This document shows positions 35,248-44,075 of a stretch of 64,000 nucleotides of DNA, in pieces (the first letter of the stretch is position 1; every line of letters starts with the position of its first letter). The notes under the pieces are model-generated. The model searched no databases, had not been told where the DNA came from, and saw only the letters and a list, made by a program, of their open reading frames with translations. The position numbers and the translations under genes were made by a program. The stretch lies in the NCBI RefSeq assembly GCF_000241325.1, contig NZ_BAEI01000097.1, positions 1-64,000 of the forward strand. Reading direction: 5' to 3'. The DNA is from Gordonia polyisoprenivorans NBRC 16320 = JCM 10675 (GTDB taxonomy: Bacteria; Actinomycetota; Actinomycetes; Mycobacteriales; Mycobacteriaceae).

Positions 35248-36365
35248 CCACGTCCGCACCACCGCCGCTGCGGGGGCCCGCCTTCGGGTCGTACGACCCC
35301 GACGAGGTCACCTGGCTGCTGAAAGACCTCTCGCATGTTGCTCTCGAAGGTGAGCTGGCCGAGCGCGAGCGTCGCATCCAGTCCGGCGCCGCCCATTACG
35401 CCGAGTCCCTACCGATCGAGTACCAGCCGGGCGCGCAGTATCAGGAGCTGTTCCACACCGCTCTGCGGGAGTCCGCCGCCCGGCTCGCGCACGCCACCGC
35501 AGTGGTGAGCGAACTCGTTGTCGCCGAACGTGATCGACAGCCCACGCTGGTGTCACTGGCGCGTGCGGGCACCCCCGTCGGCATCCTGATGCGGCGGTGG
35601 ATACGTTTCGCGCACGGCCTCGACGCACCGCACTACACGATCTCCATCGTGCGGGACCGCGGCATCGACACCGTCGCCCTCGACCACATCACCGCACGGC
35701 ACCGCCCCGAGTCGGTGGTCTTCGTCGACGGGTGGACCGGCAAGGGCGCGATCGCGCGCGAACTCACCGACGCCCTCGACGCCTACGCCCGTGCCGGCGG
35801 CGCGCGGCTGGCCGACGAGCTCGCCGTCCTCGCCGATCCCGGGTCGTGTACCCGCACCTACGGCACCCGCGACGATTTCCTCATCGCCTCGGCGTGTCTG
35901 AACTCGACGGTGTCGGGATTGGTGTCGCGCACGGTGCTCAACGCCGACCACATCGGTCCCGGGGAGTTCCACGGCGCCAAGTTCTACCAACACCTCCGGG
36001 AATTCGACGTGTCGAACCTGTTCCTGGACACCGTGTCCGAGCGTTTCGCCGAGGTGGAGCCCGACGTCCGGAGAAGTATCGAGCGCATCCTCGACAGTGA
36101 TCGAGAGCCGCGGTGGTCCGGCTGGGCGTCGATGGAGCGCCTACGCGACGAGTACGGGGTGTCGTCGGTGAACTTCGTCAAACCCGGTGTCGGCGAGACC
36201 ACCCGCGTGCTCCTGCGGCGCGTGCCGTGGATGGTTCTCGTCCGCGAGCCGGATCTGCCCGAACACCACCACATCCGGGTGCTCGCCGCCGAACGCGGGG
36301 TTCCCGTCGAGGTGCGCTCTGATCTGGCCTACTCCTGCGTCGGGCTCGTCAAGGAGGATGCGTGA
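35244..36365 (+). CDS. StiP family PELOTA-like/cysteine protease-type protein
   Basis: A 373-residue protein matching the StiP family of ter operons: FGSYDPDEVTWLLKDLSHV at the start, LVSLARAGTPVGILMRRWIR, HYTISIVRDRGID, FVDGWTGKGAIARELTDAL and PGEFHGAKFYQHLREFDVSN. StiP is named as a predicted cysteine protease, though the middle also resembles a PRTase fold (VFVDGWTGKGA). Whether it is a protease or nucleotide enzyme is open. Four-base overlaps on both sides. Confidence 0.85.
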   Translation: MTTSAPPPLRGPAFGSYDPDEVTWLLKDLSHVALEGELAERERRIQSGAAHYAESLPIEYQPGAQYQELFHTALRESAARLAHATAVVSELVVAERDRQPTLVSLARAGTPVGILMRRWIRFAHGLDAPHYTISIVRDRGIDTVALDHITARHRPESVVFVDGWTGKGAIARELTDALDAYARAGGARLADELAVLADPGSCTRTYGTRDDFLIASACLNSTVSGLVSRTVLNADHIGPGEFHGAKFYQHLREFDVSNLFLDTVSERFAEVEPDVRRSIERILDSDREPRWSGWASMERLRDEYGVSSVNFVKPGVGETTRVLLRRVPWMVLVREPDLPEHHHIRVLAAERGVPVEVRSDLAYSCVGLVKEDA

Positions 36366-37216
36366 GCGGCCCTGCCTCCACCGGCCTGCTCGCCACCGAC
36401 CTGGATCGCACCCTGATCTACTCCCGAACGGCGATGGGCGAGAGCCAGTTTGCCGACGTCGATCCGGTGTGTGTGGAGATCTATCAAGACGCCCCGCTCT
36501 CGTACATGACCCGCCGGGCCCACGGCCTGTTGGCGCAGCTCACCGAGCTGGTGCCGGTGATCCCGGTGACCACCCGAACGCCGGCGCAGTTCGGGCGGAT
36601 CACGCTGCCCGGCAGTCCGTTTCGCCATGCGGTCGTCTCCAGCGGCGGCCGTGTGCTGTGCGACGGCGCCGACGACGCGGCGTGGCGAGCCCACATCGAG
36701 CGACGCGTCGCCGCCACCTCGGCACCGCTGGCCGAGGTGACGGCCGGGCTGGCGGCCCGCATCGACGACGGCTGGGTGCGCTCGCTGCGCACCGCCGACG
36801 ATCTGTTCTGCTACATCGTCGTCGACCTCGACACCCAGCCCGCGACCTTCCTCGACGACTGGCGCGCGTGGTGCGCGGCCCGGGAGTGGACGGTCTCGCA
36901 GCAAGGCCGCAAGATCTACGCGCTGCCGCGCGAGGTCACCAAGTCTGCGGCACTCGCCCACGTCCGCGAGCGGCTCGTCGACGACGGCACGCTGGCCGCC
37001 GCGAACGAGGTCTACGCCGCCGGCGACGGCCGTCTCGACATCGACCTGCTCACCTACGCCGCCGCGGCCGTCCGACCGTGCCACGGCGAACTCGACCAGA
37101 TCGGTTGGACGCGCCCCGATCTGACGATCACCTCCGATCCCGGTGCCCTGGGCGGGGAGCAGATCGTCGAATGGTTTCTCGCCCGTGTCGGCGCGGATGC
37201 CAGGATGGGGGCATGA
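36362..37216 (+). CDS. HAD family hydrolase of the ter operon
   Basis: A 284-residue Cof-like HAD phosphatase. Motif I is LATDLDRTLIYS (nucleophile Asp13), motif II PVTTRT, and motif IV AAGDGRLDIDLL; Lys in REVTKSAAL fits motif III. In ter operons it may remove a phosphate from the PRTase product. GTG 36362 overlaps the StiP stop (GTGA), and its stop overlaps the TerD-TerD start. Confidence 0.9.
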   Translation: MSGPASTGLLATDLDRTLIYSRTAMGESQFADVDPVCVEIYQDAPLSYMTRRAHGLLAQLTELVPVIPVTTRTPAQFGRITLPGSPFRHAVVSSGGRVLCDGADDAAWRAHIERRVAATSAPLAEVTAGLAARIDDGWVRSLRTADDLFCYIVVDLDTQPATFLDDWRAWCAAREWTVSQQGRKIYALPREVTKSAALAHVRERLVDDGTLAAANEVYAAGDGRLDIDLLTYAAAAVRPCHGELDQIGWTRPDLTITSDPGALGGEQIVEWFLARVGADARMGA

Positions 37217-38487
37217 CCGTACTGACCAAGGGCCAGAACGCACCACTGCCGGGAAGTGAGGTCCTCGTCTCCGTCGATGTGGGAGCTCCGGCCGATCTGT
37301 CGGCCCTGCTGGTGACCGACGCGATGACGGTTCGCACCGACGCCGACTTCGTGTTCTACAACCAGCCCACCGGACCGGGCGTGGACCTGCAGAATCCGTC
37401 GAACCGGCCGGTGCTGCGGGTGCGGACCGACGCGGTGCCCGCCGACATCCACGCCGTACGCGCGGTGATCACCCTCGGCGACGCGGCGTCGAGCTTCGGT
37501 CGACTCGGGGCTCCGGTCGCCCACGTGACCGACGCCCGCGGCACCGAACTGTTCACGTACACGATCGACGGACTCTCCACCGAATCGGTGGTGGTGGCGC
37601 TCGAGCTGTACCGCCGCGGCGCCGGCTGGAAGGTCCGCGCGGTCGGCCAGGGTTACGCGGGCGGATTCGCCGACCTCGTGCGCGATCACGGTGTCTCGGT
37701 CGACGATGCGCCGGCCCCGACGCCGGCCGCCCCGGTGACCCCACCTCCACCTCCGCCACCCGCGCCGACATCCGGATATGCCCCGCCACCACCGGGATTC
37801 ACTCCGCAGGGTCCCGCGCCGCAGGGATTCGCCCCGCCACCTCCGGCGCCGCCGACTCCCCCGACACCGGCACCGCCCAGCGCGCCCGGCGAGGTCAGCC
37901 TGACCAAGAATCGGCGCGTGGATCTGTCCAAGGGCCAGAAGGTGTCGCTGCGCAAGGACGGTGGCGTCGCGCTCACCCGCATCCGCATGGGCCTCGGATG
38001 GGACCCGATCAAGCGCGGCGGATTCTTCGGCGGACGCCAACGCGACATCGACCTCGACGCCTCGGTGCTCATGTTCAGCCGCGGGCAGGTCGCCGACGTC
38101 GTCTACTACGGCAGCTTGCGCAGCGACGACAACTCGATCGTGCACTCCGGCGACAATCTGACCGGTCAGGGCGAGGGCGACGACGAGGTGATCAACGTCG
38201 ATCTGACCGCGATTCACCCGGCCATCGACAATCTCGTCTTCACCGTCACCTCGTATCAGGGGCAGACCTTCCAGGAGGTCGACAACGCCTACTGCCGCCT
38301 CGTCGACGAGACCACGGGCGCCGAGTTGGCCCGGTTCACGCTTGCCGGCGGGATGGCGTTCACCGGGGTGACGATGGCGGTCATCTCCCGTGAGAACGGG
38401 GAGTGGAAGCTGCGCGCAATCGGTGACGGATTCCAGGGCAAGATTCCACGCGATGCGGTGCCGCACGCGGCACGGCATCTGGCCTGA
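37213..38487 (+). CDS. Double TerD-domain protein with proline-rich linker
   Basis: A 424-residue fusion. The first TerD-like domain (about 1-165) is divergent and lacks the acidic GDNLTG loop. The linker (about 170-225) is Pro-rich (TPPPPPPPAPTSGYAPPPPG). A short stretch with three Lys-rich mini-repeats (VSLTKNRRVDLSKGQKVSLRKDG) leads to the second TerD domain (about 245-415) with HSGDNLTGQGEGDDEVINVDL, a full calcium site. Last gene of the operon; 21 bases from the convergent tetR. Confidence 0.92.
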   Translation: MTVLTKGQNAPLPGSEVLVSVDVGAPADLSALLVTDAMTVRTDADFVFYNQPTGPGVDLQNPSNRPVLRVRTDAVPADIHAVRAVITLGDAASSFGRLGAPVAHVTDARGTELFTYTIDGLSTESVVVALELYRRGAGWKVRAVGQGYAGGFADLVRDHGVSVDDAPAPTPAAPVTPPPPPPPAPTSGYAPPPPGFTPQGPAPQGFAPPPPAPPTPPTPAPPSAPGEVSLTKNRRVDLSKGQKVSLRKDGGVALTRIRMGLGWDPIKRGGFFGGRQRDIDLDASVLMFSRGQVADVVYYGSLRSDDNSIVHSGDNLTGQGEGDDEVINVDLTAIHPAIDNLVFTVTSYQGQTFQEVDNAYCRLVDETTGAELARFTLAGGMAFTGVTMAVISRENGEWKLRAIGDGFQGKIPRDAVPHAARHLA

Positions 38488-38508
38488 CGCACGCGATCCG
38501 GCCTGACG

Positions 38509-39111
38509 TCAGTCCGTCGGGCCGTACATCGCGCCGTACCACAGCGCGGTCATGGTGGCGATCGCCGTCTCGTCGTCGGGCGGCTCGACACCGATGTCAC
38601 CGTTGCCCGCCAGCCATGTCCAGCAAAAGGATTCGAGCATCGAGATGATCGCCGACGCCATCGTCGGCAGGTCGATGCCGGCCAGATGGCCGGCCTTGCG
38701 GGCACGCTTGAGGTGCGTCATGACCCCGCGCATCCCGACCGCGCGCATCTCGCGCGCACGTTGCGCGTACCTCTCGTCGGTCATCGCCATCTGCGTCAGC
38801 CCGATCATCTCCGGCAGATGCTGGCGCGACGTCGTCCAGTACGCGGTGACCGCACCGCGCACACTCTGGTACGGGTCGTCGGACATCGCGGCCATCGACT
38901 GCTCCATCACCTCACCGGTGAACTGGTCGAGGAGGGCGTCGAGTAACTGCGCCTTGTTCTCGTAGTAGTTGTAGAACGATCCCGGCGAACGGCCCGCCGC
39001 GCGCGTGATGTCGGCGATCTTGGCGTTGAAGTAGCCCTGCTCGGCAAACACCTCGCGGGCGGCGTCGAGCAGCGCCCCCTCGGTGCGCTCACCCTTGCGC
39101 TTGGTCGCCAT
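38509..39111 (-). CDS. TetR family regulator
   Basis: A 200-residue TetR. The helix-turn-helix is at residues 9-55 (LLDAAREVFAEQGYFNAKIADITRAAG, PGSFYNYYENKAQLLDAL). The C-terminal ligand domain is variable and contains MIGLTQMAMTDERYAQR. It is divergent from an acyl-CoA ligase gene across 154 bases that carry a 28-bp site found again 10 kb away, so it probably controls the whole catabolic cluster. Confidence 0.93.
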   Translation of the reverse strand: MATKRKGERTEGALLDAAREVFAEQGYFNAKIADITRAAGRSPGSFYNYYENKAQLLDALLDQFTGEVMEQSMAAMSDDPYQSVRGAVTAYWTTSRQHLPEMIGLTQMAMTDERYAQRAREMRAVGMRGVMTHLKRARKAGHLAGIDLPTMASAIISMLESFCWTWLAGNGDIGVEPPDDETAIATMTALWYGAMYGPTD

Positions 39112-39215
39112 CGCCGCTCTCTCTGTGTCCGTTCATGCCGGTGGTCACGCCGCACGTGAATCCGGATTGGAGATTACGGGACCGGCCGATCTGACCGTAA
39201 CCGAACGCGGAACTG

Positions 39216-39243
39216 TTTCTAAATCTAGACTCAGTTTCAGAAT
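39216..39243. promoter_or_regulatory. Operator candidate, site 1 of the catabolic cluster
   Basis: TTTCTAAATCTAGACTCAG then TTTCAGAAT. It matches 22 of 28 positions of the site at 49045-49072 with no gaps. It sits 22 bases upstream of the ligase ATG 39266 and 104 bases from tetR. The outer TTTCT/AGAA parts are roughly inverse complements, as expected for a TetR dimer. Confidence 0.7.
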
Positions 39244-39265
39244 CAGCATGTTCGGAGGTTCCGCC

Positions 39266-40774
39266 ATGACCGCACAGGCCATCATCCACGACAGCATCGA
39301 TGCCGCGGTCCGTCGGCGCGCCCGCGAGCACGCCGACGACATCGCCGTCGTCGACCCGTATCGCCACCTCACGTGGAGCGATCTCGATGCGGCCGCCGAC
39401 CGGCTGGCCGCGACGCTGGCGGCACAGGGCGTCGGGCGCGGTGATCGGGTGGCGTGGTTGGGGCCGAATGTCGCAGCGTATCCGATTACCGTGCTGGCCG
39501 CGTGGCGCCGTGGCGCGTCCATCGTCGGGCTCAATCTCCGTCTGCCGGCGGCGGATCTCGCCGCCATGACGCAGGCGGTGCGTCCCGCCCACCTGGTCTA
39601 CGAGGCGCACTATTCGGAACTTGCTGCCGCCCTGGATGTTCCGGGCCGAACCGTGGTGGCTCCCGACGATGAGATCTGGCCGCCCATTGTGTCGGCGGGT
39701 GATGCACGCGTCGATCGTGCGGCGATCGATACCGACGCCGACGACGAGGCGCTGATCTACTTCACCTCGGGATCGACCGGACATCCGAAGGCGGTACCGT
39801 TGACCCGCGGCGCGATCGAGGCAACGCTGCCCTATGCGGCCGTCCATCGCTTCGACGAGAACTCCCGAGCGCTGGTGATCCCACCGAATTTCCATGCCGC
39901 CGGGGCGACCTGGGCCAACTACGGCATGTACATCGGGATGCGGCTGGTCTACATCGCCGACACCTCTCCGGCGGGCATCGCCGATGCCATCGTGGAGCAC
40001 GGCATCACCCACATCTTGATGGTGCCCACCTTGATCCACTCTCTTCTCGGCGAACTCCGCGAGCACCCTCGAGCGCTTCCGTCGCTGCAGCACGTCGGCT
40101 ACGGCGCCTCGTCGATCACCCAGCAACTGCTCGGTGACGCCATCGGGCTCCTCGGCTGCGAGTTCGCACAGGTCTACGGTCTCTCCGAAACCGGTGGCGG
40201 CGTGGCCTTTCTGGAGGTCGAGGATCACCTGGGCGATCACCCCGAGCGACTGTCGTCGGCCGGAAGACCCGGTGCCGGTATCGATGTGGAGGTCCGCGGT
40301 CCGGACGGGTCGGTACTCGCGGCCGGTGAGTCCGGCGAATTGTGGTTTCGCTCGCCCTGTGTGACCCGTGGCTATCTCGACAATCCCGATGCCACTGCGC
40401 GGGTGCTCGTCGACGGCTGGTTCAACACCCGTGACATCGGCTTTCTCGACGACGACGGCTACCTGTATGTGCAGGGCCGTTCGGACGACATGATCTGCAC
40501 CGGTGGGGAAAACGTCCACCCGCAGGTCGTCGAGGAGGTCCTCGCTGCGATGCCCGGTGTCGAGGAATGCGCGGTGTTCGGCACACCCGACCCGCATTGG
40601 GGCCAACGGGTGTGCGCGGCGGTAATCGCCACTAAACCGATCAGCGAAGCCGACGTGATCGCCTGGTGCACCGAGCGTCTCGGACGATTTCAGGTACCCA
40701 AGTCGGTGGTGTTCCTCGACGAACTGCCGCGCACGGCGACCGGGAAGGTCAAGAGGTCGGCGTTGAGTGTGTGA
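39266..40774 (+). CDS. AMP-dependent acyl/aryl-CoA ligase
   Basis: A 502-residue ANL ligase. Motifs: ALIYFTSGSTGHPKAVPLTR, AQVYGLSETGGG, GWFNTRDIGFLDDDGYLYV, GRSDDMICTGGENVHPQVVEEV, and catalytic Lys in PRTATGKVKRSAL. ATG 39266 is set by GGAGG nine bases upstream. As first plus-strand gene under the shared operator, it likely activates the carboxylate substrate of the cluster. The substrate cannot be read from sequence. Confidence 0.93.
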   Translation: MTAQAIIHDSIDAAVRRRAREHADDIAVVDPYRHLTWSDLDAAADRLAATLAAQGVGRGDRVAWLGPNVAAYPITVLAAWRRGASIVGLNLRLPAADLAAMTQAVRPAHLVYEAHYSELAAALDVPGRTVVAPDDEIWPPIVSAGDARVDRAAIDTDADDEALIYFTSGSTGHPKAVPLTRGAIEATLPYAAVHRFDENSRALVIPPNFHAAGATWANYGMYIGMRLVYIADTSPAGIADAIVEHGITHILMVPTLIHSLLGELREHPRALPSLQHVGYGASSITQQLLGDAIGLLGCEFAQVYGLSETGGGVAFLEVEDHLGDHPERLSSAGRPGAGIDVEVRGPDGSVLAAGESGELWFRSPCVTRGYLDNPDATARVLVDGWFNTRDIGFLDDDGYLYVQGRSDDMICTGGENVHPQVVEEVLAAMPGVEECAVFGTPDPHWGQRVCAAVIATKPISEADVIAWCTERLGRFQVPKSVVFLDELPRTATGKVKRSALSV

Positions 40775-40945
40775 TCGACCGCGTGTGGGATCGACCGCGT
40801 GTCACGCCACATCGATCGCGACCGGCACCGCTTCGGCATTGATCGCCGGACCGTATGAATACTCCGATATTCCGTCCTTGTCTTACATGGATGGCAAACC
40901 TAGCGTGGCAGAGGTATGGGGTGGATCACAGCTGAGAGGTCGCAC

Positions 40946-41707
40946 ATGTCCACATTCGTTCTCGTCCACGGTGCTTGCCACGGCGGGTGGTCATGGCGAC
41001 CGGTCGCCGAGATCCTGCGCGAACAGGGGCACACCGTCTACACGCCGACGCTGCCGGGGCTCGGCGCCGAAGACGCGCGAGCAGAGGTTCGGCTATCGGA
41101 TTCCGTTGCAGCGCTTGTTGATTACGTCGCGGCGCGGGACTTGCACGATATCGTTCTCGTGGGACACAGCTGGGGCGGGTTCCCCGTGTCCGGCGCTGCC
41201 GCGGCGATCGCCGACCGGATCGACCGACTCGTCTACTGGAGCGCGTTCGTTCCGCTCACGGGCGAATCGCTGATCGATCTGTGCCCACCGGCCTACGGCG
41301 ACATGTTCCGGGCCTCGGCCCAGTCGTCGCGGGACAACTCGGTGATGTTTCCCTTCGAGGTCTTCGCAACAGCGTTCATACAGGACGTCGGAGCCGAGGT
41401 CCAGCGAGTCATCCACCCGCTCCTCGAACGCCAGCCGTTCCACACCATGAATGACTCGCTCGACCTCGATGACTGGGCGCGGCTCGCACTTCCCTCGGTG
41501 TATCTGCTCGCCGAGGACGACTTGGCGCTGCCCCCAGGCGAATACGGTTGGGAACGCTTCGCCGGGCGCCTCCCCGAGGGCTCACCGATGCTGCGGACCC
41601 CCGGTAGCCACGAAGCGCAACTGTCGTCGCCCGCGACACTCGCCGCGAGCTTTGTCGAGGCGGCGACGGTGCCACTGCAACCGAAGGTGTCCTCTGCTCG
41701 GCGGTAG
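40946..41707 (+). CDS. Alpha/beta hydrolase (methylesterase-like)
   Basis: A 253-residue alpha/beta hydrolase. STFVLVHGACHGGWSWRPVAEIL holds the oxyanion HG, VLVGHSWGGFPVSG the nucleophile Ser, and PGSHEAQLSSPATLA the catalytic His. The GACHGGW start and short cap resemble plant methylesterase/HNL-type relatives in bacteria. ATG 40946 follows GAGAGG. It is 19 bases before the monooxygenase gene and probably co-transcribed with it. Confidence 0.9.
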   Translation: MSTFVLVHGACHGGWSWRPVAEILREQGHTVYTPTLPGLGAEDARAEVRLSDSVAALVDYVAARDLHDIVLVGHSWGGFPVSGAAAAIADRIDRLVYWSAFVPLTGESLIDLCPPAYGDMFRASAQSSRDNSVMFPFEVFATAFIQDVGAEVQRVIHPLLERQPFHTMNDSLDLDDWARLALPSVYLLAEDDLALPPGEYGWERFAGRLPEGSPMLRTPGSHEAQLSSPATLAASFVEAATVPLQPKVSSARR

Positions 41708-41726
41708 CCGAGCGGAGGAGTGAGAC

Positions 41727-42902
41727 GTGCACAGCCCACGCATCGCAATCATCGGTGCAGGTATCGGCGGCCTGACGCTGTCACTCGCGCTTCGGCGCCA
41801 TGGCATCGCGAGTGAGATCTACGAACGCACCGAGGAACTCCGGGAGGTCGGTGCAGCCGTCGCGCTGTCGGCGAACGCGACGCGCTTCTATGAGGGTCGG
41901 CTCGAACTCGGTGACCGGTTCGCGAAGGTGTGGGCCGAGATTCCCGAGCTGATCTTCCGGGACGGCCGCTCCGGCGAGGTCATCGGCCGGCACTACGGCG
42001 GCGAGGAGTACCGCCGCCGTTACGGCGCGCCCTACGCCGGCGTGCACCGGGCCGATCTCCAGGCCATCCTGTCGGAGGCAGTGGGTCCCGACACCCTGCA
42101 TCTGGGCCACACGCTCACCGGCATCGACGACAGCGGTACCGAGGCGGTTCTGACCTTCCACGACGGCTCCACCGCCGCAGCCGATCTCGTCATCGGTGCC
42201 GACGGTGCCCGCTCCACCGTTCGACGACTCGTGCTCGGCTACGACGATGCGCTCTACTCGGGCTGTTCCGGCTTTCGTGGCATCGTCGACCCGTCGCACC
42301 TGAGGTCACTACCGGACCCCGCGGCCATCCAGTTCTGGATGGGGCCCGGTGGTCACCTGCTGCACTACCCGATCGGATCCGGCGCACATAACTTCTTACT
42401 CGTCGAACGTGGCCCGGCACCGTGGCCGTATCCTGCCTGGACAGCTCCGGCCACGGATTCCGAACGGATGGAACGTTTCTCGCGCTGGCATCCGGCGGTG
42501 ACGGAGATGGTCGAGGCGGCCCCTGTCGGGGATCGCTGGGCGTTGTTCCACCGCCCGCCGCTCGCGCGGTGGAACCATGGCCGCGTCACCCTACTCGGCG
42601 ACGCCGCGCACGCGCTCGTCCCGCACCACGGTCAGGGCGCCAACCAGTCCATCGAGGACGCCATCGTCCTCGCCGACCAACTCGCCGCGGGCACCGATCT
42701 CGACGCCGCGCGCGCTGGCTATGAGGACCTCCGGCGAGACCGCACCCGGAGGGTGCAGTACGCCTCGATCACCACCGCCGACGTGCTCCACCTCCCGGAC
42801 GATTCGCCACTTCTCCACGGGCGCAACGCCCGTCTGGGAGCACCCGGGCTACCCGCTCGCCATCTCGACTGGATTCACGGTTTCGTTGCCTCCCACTCCT
42901 GA
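41727..42902 (+). CDS. FAD-dependent aromatic monooxygenase (salicylate hydroxylase-like)
   Basis: A 391-residue group A flavin monooxygenase. N-terminal dinucleotide motif IAIIGAGIGGLTLSLALRRHG, conserved DLVIGADGARSTVRR (DG motif), and VTLLGDAAHALVPHHGQGANQSIEDA (GD motif) are all present. It should hydroxylate an aromatic ring using NAD(P)H and O2. GTG 41727 with GGAGGAG upstream. Its end overlaps the convergent acyl-CoA dehydrogenase by 54 bases. Confidence 0.93.
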   Translation: MHSPRIAIIGAGIGGLTLSLALRRHGIASEIYERTEELREVGAAVALSANATRFYEGRLELGDRFAKVWAEIPELIFRDGRSGEVIGRHYGGEEYRRRYGAPYAGVHRADLQAILSEAVGPDTLHLGHTLTGIDDSGTEAVLTFHDGSTAAADLVIGADGARSTVRRLVLGYDDALYSGCSGFRGIVDPSHLRSLPDPAAIQFWMGPGGHLLHYPIGSGAHNFLLVERGPAPWPYPAWTAPATDSERMERFSRWHPAVTEMVEAAPVGDRWALFHRPPLARWNHGRVTLLGDAAHALVPHHGQGANQSIEDAIVLADQLAAGTDLDAARAGYEDLRRDRTRRVQYASITTADVLHLPDDSPLLHGRNARLGAPGLPARHLDWIHGFVASHS

Positions 42903-44075
42903 GGTCACGAGGTCCAGGCATCCGTCCAACACCGCACGGTCGTAGTACTGCGCCGGGGTTCCGCCGGCCACCGCGAGGGTTCGAGCGTGCCGAAAGTGGA
43001 GGTGCGCGTCGTGTTCCCAGGTGAATCCGATGCCACCGCTGACCTGGATGAGTGAGCTCGACGCCGCCAGATAGGTCTCGCCGGCCGCGGCATGGGCCAA
43101 TGAAGCGAGGTGCACTGCGGTATCGGGGTCGGCAAACGTCGCACGGTCCAGCGCCGCGGCGCCCGCTGTCACCAGTCCGCGGGCACCGACCACATCGACC
43201 GCGGTCTGCGCGCAACGGTGCGCAATGGCCTGATAGCTGCCGATCGGGTGGCCGAATTGCTCTCGCACTCCGGCGTATTCGACCATCAACGACACACATC
43301 CTTGAGCGCCGCCGACCTGCTCGGCGGCCCGCAGCAGCGCGGACGCATCGCGGAATCGTTGCAGCGCAGTGGTATCGCCCGGCTCGGTGACGAGCAGGGC
43401 CGGCGCATCGGTGACGGTCACATCGGCGCGCGGCAGTGCGAAGTCGACGGTGGGTCGGGATCTCCGGTCGGCGGAGTTCTCGAGTATCACCAGCGCGGCG
43501 GCAACGCCGTCGTCGGTGCGCACCTCGGTGACCGCGAGCCCGGCAACAACACCGTGCGACAGTGCCCAGAGCACACCGCTCACCGCGCCGGCACGCCAGA
43601 GCGGAAGAGATTGTGGCTCTGCGATTTCGGTGCCGAGAGTCGACCCGGGGACGGCCATACCAGCGAACAAACCCTCGATGGTTCCGGTGAGGTCGACAGC
43701 ATCAGTGAGGCCACCCAGCGCCCCCTCGCCCAGAGCCCCCTCACCCAGCGCCCAAGCCGCGAGGACGGCGGCCCGCACCGGTCCGGGATACAGGGCGGCT
43801 CCACACTCCTCGACGGCGGCCACCAAGCAATCCAGACCCAAACCCAGACCACCCCACCGCGGCGGCATGCCCAAGCTGCACAGCCCGACGTCCGTGGCGA
43901 GCGTCCGCCAGCTGCTCTCGTCGAATCCACTCGGCTGCCGGCCATCCCTGGTGCGGCGTACCTCGTCGAGACCTGGACGGGTCGCGAAGTAATCGCGCAG
44001 GGCGGCACGCACCTCGTCCGGTGAGATGTCGGGTGTGGTGCCGGCCGGACGGGTGCTGCTCAGAGACTCGTCCAT
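42849..44075 (-). CDS. Acyl-CoA dehydrogenase
   Basis: A 408-residue acyl-CoA dehydrogenase-like protein. N-terminal helical domain with GMPPRWGGLGLGLDCL; C-terminal domain with GGAQGCVSLMVEYAGVREQFGHPIGSYQAIAHR and GGIGFTWEHDAHLHFRHAR, as in the short FadE partners. The middle beta domain is degenerate, and the usual catalytic Glu is not obvious, so it may be the non-catalytic half of a heteromeric enzyme with 46404-47621. ATG 44075 overlaps the upstream hydrolase by 16 bases. Confidence 0.88.
   Translation of the reverse strand: MDESLSSTRPAGTTPDISPDEVRAALRDYFATRPGLDEVRRTRDGRQPSGFDESSWRTLATDVGLCSLGMPPRWGGLGLGLDCLVAAVEECGAALYPGPVRAAVLAAWALGEGALGEGALGGLTDAVDLTGTIEGLFAGMAVPGSTLGTEIAEPQSLPLWRAGAVSGVLWALSHGVVAGLAVTEVRTDDGVAAALVILENSADRRSRPTVDFALPRADVTVTDAPALLVTEPGDTTALQRFRDASALLRAAEQVGGAQGCVSLMVEYAGVREQFGHPIGSYQAIAHRCAQTAVDVVGARGLVTAGAAALDRATFADPDTAVHLASLAHAAAGETYLAASSSLIQVSGGIGFTWEHDAHLHFRHARTLAVAGGTPAQYYDRAVLDGCLDLVTSGVGGNETVNPVEMASG

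Noticed and set aside
39089..40606. 505-codon minus-strand frame opposite the acyl-CoA ligase
   Set aside because: The opposite strand has all ANL motifs; this frame has none and overlaps the tetR promoter region.
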